Made by a program: the position numbers and the translations under genes. A stretch of 13,128 nucleotides of DNA from Brumimicrobium sp051745635. Lineage in GTDB: Bacteria; Bacteroidota; Bacteroidia; Flavobacteriales_D; Crocinitomicaceae. The stretch is taken from NCBI GenBank assembly GCA_051745635.1, contig JBNJEH010000075.1:1-13128 (forward strand). Direction: 5' to 3'. Below are positions 1 through 6,450 of the stretch, piece after piece. The notes under the pieces were generated by a model, which did no database searches, was not told the origin of the DNA, and saw only the letters and a list, made by a program, of their open reading frames with translations. Position 1 is the first letter of the stretch, and the number at the start of each line of letters is the position of its first letter.

Positions 1-495
1 CACGCTTTAAATGCTATCCATAATGGTGTCTTTAAGATGAGTTTAAAGTTCAAAGGACTTGTGGAAACTTCATCTTCACTGGCACAAGTGATTATCAAAG
101 ATGGTGTCTTTACTACGAAATCCCTGCAGCGGAGTAGTGTAGAGTCCACAAAGGTTGATGTAGCCACGACTGTCAGAAGTCCGTTTGATTTATTGGGAGC
201 TGAAGTAGAGCAATCCGGAGATTATCCTGGTTGGGAGCCCAATCCAAAATCTGAAATACTCCAAACGATGGCCGATATCTACCGTAAAGAATTTAATGAA
301 GAGCCAGATATACAGGCATGTCACGCTGGACTGGAATGTGGTATTCTCGGGAAACACTTGCCCGGTGTAGACATGATTTCTTTCGGTCCAACGATTAGAC
401 ATGCGCACTCACCAGATGAATGTGCAAGCATCTCATCGGTTCAGAAATTCTGGAAGTATTTATTGAAGGCGCTTGAATCGACACCTCAAAAATAG
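1..495 (+). CDS. pepD: Xaa-His dipeptidase (PepD, M20 family), C-terminal part; 5' end outside window
   Basis: The reading frame is open from base 1, so this is the last 164 codons of a longer gene; E. coli PepD has about 485 residues. The internal ATG at 37 is not the real start, because the residues before it (HALNA..HNGVFKMS) are already family-like. Visible M20/PepD signatures are LVETSSSLA near the beginning, HAGLECG (His codon 322-324) and HAHSPDE (His codon 406-408). The His of the HSPDE motif is known in this family as a zinc ligand. The enzyme hydrolyses beta-Ala-His and other Xaa-His dipeptides in the cytoplasm as a dinuclear metallopeptidase. The downstream small gene starts on the base right after the stop, so the two are probably co-translated. 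The catalytic N-terminal half, with most metal ligands, is outside the window and cannot be checked. Confidence 0.9.
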   Translation, partial: HALNAIHNGVFKMSLKFKGLVETSSSLAQVIIKDGVFTTKSLQRSSVESTKVDVATTVRSPFDLLGAEVEQSGDYPGWEPNPKSEILQTMADIYRKEFNEEPDIQACHAGLECGILGKHLPGVDMISFGPTIRHAHSPDECASISSVQKFWKYLLKALESTPQK

Positions 496-717
496 ATGGA
501 AAAAAAACAGCGCGAAGCGTTAATGAAATTAGCGAATACAAAAATGCCCTTTGGAAAGTACAAGGGGCATTTTTTGGTACAGATCCCCGAACCCTATTAC
601 ACGTGGTTTCGGCAAAAGGGCTTTCCTCAAAATAAATTAGGGGAGCAAATGCAATTGATGTATGAAATTAAAGTGAACGGGTTGGAGCATTTAATTTATC
701 CGCTCGTTAAAAAATAG
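496..717 (+). CDS. DUF3820 family small protein
   Basis: This 73-residue protein carries the DUF3820 signature: K-x-P-F-G-K-Y-K-G (residues 16-24), then LVQIPEPYYTWF and G-F-P near 42-44, and a final leucine-rich helix (EHLIYPL). The family is widespread as very short proteins and has been called a putative quorum-sensing-regulated virulence factor in pseudomonads, but no biochemical activity is established. It has no signal peptide or membrane segment, so it is likely cytosolic. The ATG directly follows the pepD stop codon with zero bases between, so translational coupling is likely. No terminator hairpin is obvious after it. Confidence 0.8.
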   Translation: MEKKQREALMKLANTKMPFGKYKGHFLVQIPEPYYTWFRQKGFPQNKLGEQMQLMYEIKVNGLEHLIYPLVKK

Positions 718-876
718 TCGTTTAATAGTGAAGCCTGTTAAATATGTTTACAAAATGTCCTGATTGACCAGTTTTCTCTAAAGAAATACCTATTTTCGAA
801 AAAAAGTTAAAAATACATCGAACTTTTTGAAACTTTATTACGTCTATCAATCGAACAACTAATAAAATTAAATAAA
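718..876 (+). promoter_or_regulatory. AT-rich intergenic region, probable promoter of the 877-3359 unit
   Basis: This 159-base gap separates the pepD unit from the secreted-protein unit and must hold the promoter of the latter. The best -7-like match to Bacteroidota TAnnTTTG is TATTTTCG at 791-798, one mismatch. A TTG at 764-766 could be the -33 element, but the 24-base gap between them is longer than the usual 19-21. A second seven-of-eight match, TATGTTTA at 743-750, has no TTG upstream. I see no ORF or convincing hairpin here. Placement of the promoter is tentative. Confidence 0.3.
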
Positions 877-1296
877 ATGAATATGAAAAGTCTAATGCTC
901 ACCGTTTTAAGTGTGTTTTTCTTGTCGACACACGTTGTATGGAGTCAATCCGATTTTGAAGATGATCAAGTGGCGATTACTACGTCAACCAAATCTTTTG
1001 AAGACGCTAAGAATGATCGTTTTTATGAATATCACGCATTTTCTGTGACGAATAAAACGAACGCACCCGTCAAATTCGAATTGATTATTTCTTATGCTCA
1101 GGATGGAAAAGAGCAATCATCGCGCGATGGCGATAAGAAAAGAATAATTAGGCTGGATGCCAATGAAACGATAGAAGGAGAAGTGGGCGTCAATGATGAG
1201 TTGACTTTATTCAAAGCCTTTTTACCGGGGAATAGTGGTAAGAAAGCTGCAGAGTCAGAAGTCAAAGTAAATAATATCAATGTAAATTACCTGTAG
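877..1296 (+). CDS. Small exported protein of unknown function
   Basis: A 139-residue protein with a clear N-terminal signal peptide: short basic start (MNMK), hydrophobic core about 6-21, and a likely signal peptidase I site after Gln24 (VWSQ then SDFEDD), typical for Bacteroidota. The mature part (about 115 residues) has no cysteine and alternates hydrophobic and polar residues in short strands (AFSVTNKT, KFELIISY, IRLDANETIEGEV, VKVNNINVNYL), suggesting a beta-sandwich. I do not recognise the family. It lacks a T9SS sorting domain, so it is likely periplasmic or associated with an outer-membrane partner. A second ATG at 883 could also serve as start. The next gene begins 2 bases after its stop, so it is almost certainly co-transcribed with the large PKD protein; a partner or accessory role is inference. 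Confidence 0.75.
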   Translation: MNMKSLMLTVLSVFFLSTHVVWSQSDFEDDQVAITTSTKSFEDAKNDRFYEYHAFSVTNKTNAPVKFELIISYAQDGKEQSSRDGDKKRIIRLDANETIEGEVGVNDELTLFKAFLPGNSGKKAAESEVKVNNINVNYL

Positions 1297-1298
1297 AG

Positions 1299-3359
1299 AT
1301 GAAAAATAAAGTATTTAAATTATCGCTTTTAGCCGTTTCGCTATTCGTGAGTTATACGGCAAAATCGCAGTGTTCGGTAACAATTGAAACAGCCAGCGAT
1401 ACGGTTGACTGTGGGAGTTGTTTTGACCTTACGGCGGTTGGGGAAGCACAAGATACACTACTCAACGAGGATTTTAATAACTCAAGTTTGGGGCCGGGGT
1501 GGTCTTCAAATCAAACGGTAATGTACACGAACCCGTGTGGAGCACCACCAGACAATTCACCGAGTGCATGGTTTGGCGATTCTCAGTCGCAGCCTCGTGT
1601 CTTGGAAACTGTTGACTACGACATGAGTTGTGGTGGAGATATTTGCTACATGATGAAATATGCTGAACAAGGAGGGTCAGGAAGTTGTGAAGGACCAGAC
1701 CAAAATAATGAAGGAGTTGATTTACAGTATTCAACAGATGGTGGCGTAACTTGGACCAGTATTTTCTATCATCAACCTTTAAATGGCGGGTATGACCCTG
1801 TTCAGACTACATGGCAGGAATATTGCCAGGAAATTCCACCTGGTGCTCAGACGCCGAGTACGCGTTTTAGATGGTATCAGGATGCCGGTAGTGGTGCAGG
1901 TTATGACCACTGGGGGATTGATGATGTTTCTGTTCTCGGTACTATTTGTGGTACTTACTACTATGATTGGTTTGCAGATGGTACAACTAACTCCGCAGAT
2001 ACTAACCTTTGTCTTTCGCAGAATGTCGACACTTACGATGTTATTTTTACAGATGGTTTATCAGATACCTGTTCAGCGTCGATTGATATATTTTCAGGTA
2101 TGACGCCCAACCTTCCCAATGATACTTCTATTTGTGGATTGATCGATTATGATATTGTTGCAAATCCTCAAGGGGGAACAGGTGACTACAATTATCAGTG
2201 GAATACCGGAGAAACGGATAGCCTCGCAGAGAGCGTTTCTACTGGTGAGTATTATGTCGATATGTCGGATGCTAACTTTCCGAATTGTACATCTAGTGAT
2301 ACGATGTTTATTGGTATCTATCCGAATCCTGTAGCAGATTTTGTTGCTTTTCCGCTCTGTGACGGAGTACCGACAGAATTCACGGACTCTACGTCGATAT
2401 CTTCGGGAACAGTGACGAGCTGGGACTGGGATTTTGACGATCTTGGATCTACTTCAACAGATCAAAATCCAACGTACCAATTTAGTGGTATTGCCAATTA
2501 TGATGTTAACCTCAGTGTAGAATCCGATCAGGGATGTACACATGATACAACGATAACAATACAGGTTGGACCGCGTCCGTTTGCTGATTTCGATTATGAC
2601 AATGCTTGTGAGGAGGAGGAAGTACCGTTTGAAAATACTTCGGCCGGTGATTATGAAAGCGTTTATTGGTCGTTTGAGAATGGTTCAGATTCTATTACTG
2701 TAGAGGATCCGGTGCACGAATTTCCCGGTGCAGGTGATTACGATGTTACACTCATAGCGGTAGACAGTAGTGGAGCGTGTGCAGATACGTTGACAGAGAC
2801 TGTTACGATTTATCCGTTACCTGACGTAGTCTTCGATGCTAACCCGCAGGTTGGAGAACCGCCACTACCGGTTGATTTTTTCAATCAGTCTACCGGAGCC
2901 GTGAGTTACGAATGGGATTTCGACAATGGAAACTTCTCTAATGACCCAAGTGATACGGTATCTGAAACATTTGATGTAGTCGGACTTTACGATGTTGTAC
3001 TCACAGGAGTCTCTGCGGAAGGATGTTCAAATTCTTTCTCAAAGGTTATTGAAGTGAAGTATCCGAATTTAGAATATGTCATACCGAATGTTGTTACACC
3101 TAACGATGATGGAGTGAATGATGACTTTTTCATCAATTATACACAAGCCCGGGAGACGATCACCGATTTTGAAATTGTGATCTTAAATCGCTGGGGCAAT
3201 GTGCTTCGTACATCCAACGATCCGGACTTTGAATGGGATGGTACGCGCAACAATGGAAATCAAGTTTCCGACGGTACGTATTTCTACAAAGTAAGAATAT
3301 CTACCATAAAAGGAGACGAATTTAATGAACATGGCTTCGTGCAAGTCGAGACAGATTAA
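1299..3359 (+). CDS. Surface/secreted protein: reelin-like module, three PKD domains, T9SS type B sorting domain
   Basis: 686 residues. The signal peptide spans about 1-23 (cleavage near AKSQ-C). Residues about 55-213 look like a reelin-type subrepeat: GPGWSSN, CG near 80, WFGDSQS.PR, a Cys-rich GGDICYMMKYAEQGGSGSC, EGVDLQYSTDGGVTW, TRFRWYQ and YDHWGIDDVSV. Three PKD beta-sandwiches follow at about 343-424, 426-506 and 508-587; the first and third show the W-D-F/E-W-D-F-D core. From about 590 to the end is the gliding-motility-associated C-terminal (CHU_C, type B) domain: IPNVVTPNDDGVNDDF, ILNRWGNV, WDG and SDGTYFYKV. Such domains direct cargo through the T9SS to the cell surface or medium. 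Function is probably adhesion or matrix binding, inferred from the modules only. It pairs with the small exported gene just upstream and ends before a strong terminator. Confidence 0.88.
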   Translation: MKNKVFKLSLLAVSLFVSYTAKSQCSVTIETASDTVDCGSCFDLTAVGEAQDTLLNEDFNNSSLGPGWSSNQTVMYTNPCGAPPDNSPSAWFGDSQSQPRVLETVDYDMSCGGDICYMMKYAEQGGSGSCEGPDQNNEGVDLQYSTDGGVTWTSIFYHQPLNGGYDPVQTTWQEYCQEIPPGAQTPSTRFRWYQDAGSGAGYDHWGIDDVSVLGTICGTYYYDWFADGTTNSADTNLCLSQNVDTYDVIFTDGLSDTCSASIDIFSGMTPNLPNDTSICGLIDYDIVANPQGGTGDYNYQWNTGETDSLAESVSTGEYYVDMSDANFPNCTSSDTMFIGIYPNPVADFVAFPLCDGVPTEFTDSTSISSGTVTSWDWDFDDLGSTSTDQNPTYQFSGIANYDVNLSVESDQGCTHDTTITIQVGPRPFADFDYDNACEEEEVPFENTSAGDYESVYWSFENGSDSITVEDPVHEFPGAGDYDVTLIAVDSSGACADTLTETVTIYPLPDVVFDANPQVGEPPLPVDFFNQSTGAVSYEWDFDNGNFSNDPSDTVSETFDVVGLYDVVLTGVSAEGCSNSFSKVIEVKYPNLEYVIPNVVTPNDDGVNDDFFINYTQARETITDFEIVILNRWGNVLRTSNDPDFEWDGTRNNGNQVSDGTYFYKVRISTIKGDEFNEHGFVQVETD

Positions 3360-3380
3360 TATACAGTTAAAAAGTAAAAC

Positions 3381-3416
3381 AAAAGCGGTTGGTTTCAGGA
3401 TCAACCGCTTTTTTTT
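3381..3416 (+). terminator. Rho-independent terminator of the 877-3359 unit
   Basis: A perfect 11-bp stem with arms at 3381-3391 and 3402-3412 (core AGCGGTTG / CAACCGCT) and a 10-base loop, ending in a run of eight T at 3409-3416. It lies 21 bases after the stop of the PKD protein gene. The A-run on the left arm mirrors the T-run, so it might also work weakly on the other strand. Confidence 0.9.
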
Positions 3417-3582
3417 GTATCTCTGTTTTTCAAGTGGAATTTCGATGATCTTTTATGGCTTTATTCATTTTTTTTTGTATATTTCAAGTGAACATTAAAA
3501 CTATGTATGAAACAAGGGCTGCGTTCTCTTACTGCCACTGACGTGAACTGATGATACCGGCTCAAAACCAAACTGTTATATC
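3417..3582 (+). promoter_or_regulatory. Leader region of the S8 protease gene with an imperfect tandem duplication
   Basis: This region must hold the protease promoter. The T-run plus GTAT at the end of the terminator (to 3420) recurs at 3468-3480, and each copy is followed by TTTCAAGTG (3428-3436 and 3482-3490). A -7-like match, TATGTATG at 3502-3509, has one mismatch to TAnnTTTG; the TTTG at 3474-3477 lies 24 bases upstream, longer than the usual spacing. If this is the promoter, the untranslated leader is about 70 bases. There is no Shine-Dalgarno site before the ATG at 3583. Confidence 0.3.
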
Positions 3583-6306
3583 ATGAAGAGAAAATTACTC
3601 CTTTTTTTGTTGTTCGGACTAATGGTTAGTGCGCACAGTTTTTCACAAACCCTTTATAAATACTATCAGGATGGTTTAGTCGTTTTCCAGTTGAAAACTG
3701 ATCAAAAACGCATCCTTTCACAAGATAAAGAAGTGGATTTTAAGCAATACGCGCTGTTTACGGAGTATCTGAGTCAATTTGAAATTGAAGCAGTGCGCCA
3801 TTTGCACCCTGAACTGGACGATGACAAACTGAATCGCACGTATCAAATTCGTTTAAGTGACATGTACGAGGTGAATGCTGTAGTAGAAAGACTTCAACAA
3901 CACGAATCCATTAAATACGCAGAATTAAAAGAACTTCATTATACGACCATAACGCCGAACGATCCCAATTTTGATCAAAGTAATCAGTGGTCTCTATTTC
4001 AGATTGCCGCAGAGCAAGCATGGAACTCAAGTGTCGGCGACCCGAATGTAGTTGTAGCTGTAACGGATAACGCCATTAACGTGGATCATCCTGACCTTGC
4101 CAATGTAGTAGTGGGCGGTTACGATGCCGTTGACCAGGACAACGATCCGCGTGGCTGTGGCGCCAATACAGGATTTCACGGTTCTCATGTATCCGGTATC
4201 GTTGGTGCTGAAACAGATAACGCCCTGGGTGTTGCTTCGATTGGTTTCGGCGTGAGCATATTGCCGATAAAAATTGGTGACTGTAATGGTAGTTTGACCG
4301 CAGCTTACGATGGCATTGTTTATGCAGCGAATAATGGTGCTGACGTGATTAATATGTCCTGGGGCGGCGGAGGCTCCAGTCAGTATGGACAGAACGTTTG
4401 TAATAATGCCTGGAATTCCGGCTCTATTTTGATTGCAGGCGCAGGAAATGACAACGTTTCAACACAGTTTTATCCTGCGGCCTACAACAATGTTGTCGCA
4501 GTCGCTTCAACCAATCAAAACGATCAAAAGTCAAGTTTCTCTCAATACGGTTCGTGGATTGATATTGCTGCTCCTGGTTCGAATATCTTAAGTACTGATG
4601 AAGGTACAAGCTATCAATCGACTTCGGGTACGTCCATGGCATCACCGCTTGTAGCAGGATTGGCTGGCTTGATGAAATCACTTGCTCCGAGTGCTACTCA
4701 AACTGATATCATCAATTGCATGTATTCAAGTGCTGACGATATTGATGCACAAAATCCGAGTTATATCGGTCAATTGGGAGCAGGACGCATAAATGCAGAT
4801 GTTGCGATGAATTGTTTGGGGGCATTCTCCAATCAATACGATGCGGCTATTGTTGATATTATCGAACCCAAGGGTGCATTGTGTGTGAATAGTTTTACAC
4901 CCGAGGTTGTGTTGAAAAATTACGGTAGCGCCACCTTGACGAGTGTAACCATTACTTACGACTGGAACGGTTCACCTCAATCCTATTCTTGGACCGGATC
5001 ATTGTCCACTGGTTCTTCCGAAAATGTTACACTTCCAGCACAAACCGGAACGAGCGGAGGGTTTACTTTTGAAGCGGAAACATCGAACCCCAACGGTGTG
5101 ACCGATGAAAATCCTTCAAATGATTTACAAACTGAAAATTTCTCACTTAATGGTAATGGCCAAGCAGTGGATTTGCAGTTAGATTTTGATTGTTATGCGG
5201 CAGAAATAAGCTGGGAAATCACCGATGATAATAACGGTAACGCCGTTGTACTCTCCGGTAGTAATTATCAAAATTCAGGAGGGGGGCAAACCGTTTCAGA
5301 ATCAGTTTGTTTGGCTCCGGGTTGCTATACGTTTACCATCATGGATTCGTACGGAGATGGGATGTACGGTTCGCAATGGAATGGTTGCTCTGTGGATGGT
5401 GATTACCAAATGACTGATGGAAATGGTAATCTTCTCTTTGAAATGACCGCGACAAATGCTGATTTCGGATCGAGTGCTCAGCATCAGTTTTGCATTTCAG
5501 GTTCCAATAACATGAATGACGCCGGTATCTCAGGTATTAATAACCCAGAAGCTGTTGTTTGTAATTCGACAATATCGCCTGAAGTGGTAATCCGAAATTA
5601 TGGCAATGATCCGCTAACTTCGGCTACGATTAATTATCAGACTTCCGGCGGAAACCAAACGTATGCCTGGACGGGGAGTTTAACCACAAATCAATCAGAA
5701 GTCGTGACGTTGCCCGCTATCAATGCAGGTACTGGAAATGTGACACTTTCAGTTTATACATCTAACCCCAATGGACAGGCGGACGATTCGCCTGGAAATG
5801 ACGAACTGAACCAGAATTACGATGTATTCAATGCACCTGCTGTTCCGGTGATCACCCAATCGGGTAATGTCCTTTCAGTCACGTTACAACCGGGTGAGTC
5901 TGCTGAATGGTTCTTGAATGGATCGAGTGTCGGAACGGGCAGTTCATTGACCATGACGCAAAGCGGACAATATACTTGCACCGTTACGAACCAGGACGGA
6001 TGTAGTTCGAGTGATCAAAATAATTTCGAGTTGGATGCTTCAAGTTTGTCATCACAAACATTACCAGATTTGCTCACTGTTTTTCCCAATCCGACGAATG
6101 GAGAATTAAATATAACTATCGAGGGCTTGAATGAAACCGTGACACTCACAATTGTAGATGCGCTTGGTCGACAGGTCATCAATAGTCGATCACTCACTAC
6201 TGGTGAACCTAACAAAGTTGACCTCGCTGGATTTGAAACAGGTGTTTATACCTTGATTTTCCGTTCAAATGACGAGATGTTCACGCGCAAAGTGACACTG
6301 CATTAG
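3583..6306 (+). CDS. Secreted subtilisin-like serine protease (S8 family) with T9SS type A sorting domain
   Basis: 907 residues. The signal peptide is about 1-22 (SFSQ-T). An N-terminal propeptide-like region runs to about 120. The S8 domain spans about 130-412 with an intact catalytic triad: Asp162 (AVTDNAINVDHPDL), His199 (FHGSHVSGI) and Ser351 (GTSMASPLVAG), plus oxyanion Asn289 (AGAGNDN). Then come two homologous beta-sandwich (CARDB-like) repeats at about 419-520 and 645-748, separated by a module at about 528-640 with the CYTFTIMDSYGDGM motif. An Ig-like domain with WFLNG and GQYTCTVTNQDGC lies at about 752-818. The C-terminal domain from about 826 has FPNPTNGELNI, VDALGRQV and GVYTLIF, the type A T9SS signature, which is normally cleaved after outer-membrane transport. 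Likely role is extracellular protein degradation for nutrition; substrate unknown. It is flanked by terminators on both sides, so it is probably monocistronic. Confidence 0.93.
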   Translation: MKRKLLLFLLFGLMVSAHSFSQTLYKYYQDGLVVFQLKTDQKRILSQDKEVDFKQYALFTEYLSQFEIEAVRHLHPELDDDKLNRTYQIRLSDMYEVNAVVERLQQHESIKYAELKELHYTTITPNDPNFDQSNQWSLFQIAAEQAWNSSVGDPNVVVAVTDNAINVDHPDLANVVVGGYDAVDQDNDPRGCGANTGFHGSHVSGIVGAETDNALGVASIGFGVSILPIKIGDCNGSLTAAYDGIVYAANNGADVINMSWGGGGSSQYGQNVCNNAWNSGSILIAGAGNDNVSTQFYPAAYNNVVAVASTNQNDQKSSFSQYGSWIDIAAPGSNILSTDEGTSYQSTSGTSMASPLVAGLAGLMKSLAPSATQTDIINCMYSSADDIDAQNPSYIGQLGAGRINADVAMNCLGAFSNQYDAAIVDIIEPKGALCVNSFTPEVVLKNYGSATLTSVTITYDWNGSPQSYSWTGSLSTGSSENVTLPAQTGTSGGFTFEAETSNPNGVTDENPSNDLQTENFSLNGNGQAVDLQLDFDCYAAEISWEITDDNNGNAVVLSGSNYQNSGGGQTVSESVCLAPGCYTFTIMDSYGDGMYGSQWNGCSVDGDYQMTDGNGNLLFEMTATNADFGSSAQHQFCISGSNNMNDAGISGINNPEAVVCNSTISPEVVIRNYGNDPLTSATINYQTSGGNQTYAWTGSLTTNQSEVVTLPAINAGTGNVTLSVYTSNPNGQADDSPGNDELNQNYDVFNAPAVPVITQSGNVLSVTLQPGESAEWFLNGSSVGTGSSLTMTQSGQYTCTVTNQDGCSSSDQNNFELDASSLSSQTLPDLLTVFPNPTNGELNITIEGLNETVTLTIVDALGRQVINSRSLTTGEPNKVDLAGFETGVYTLIFRSNDEMFTRKVTLH

Positions 6307-6330
6307 TTGACGGTAGTTAAATGATACTTT

Positions 6331-6363
6331 AAAAAGGCTGTTTCTATTGGGACAGCCTTTTTT
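6331..6363 (+). terminator. Rho-independent terminator after the S8 protease gene
   Basis: Perfect 11-bp stem with arms 6331-6341 and 6352-6362 (core AGGCTGT / ACAGCCT), a 10-base loop and a T-run at 6358-6363. It begins 25 bases after the protease stop codon and separates it from the next gene. Confidence 0.88.
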
Positions 6364-6450
6364 GATGAGCGATTTTTCAATTTTAGATGAAAGAGAGGAG
6401 AACTGGTAGGATTACTTTCTTTTCATTCGAATCTTTAGCATATTTGTAGT

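Noticed and set aside
37..39. ATG at 37 as the start of the first gene
   Set aside because: The frame is open back to base 1 and its first residues already match PepD, so this is an internal methionine of a truncated gene.
764..798. Full -33/-7 promoter before the small exported gene
   Set aside because: The TTG and TATTTTCG elements are 24 bases apart and the -7 has a mismatch, so it is kept only as a tentative note within the intergenic entry.
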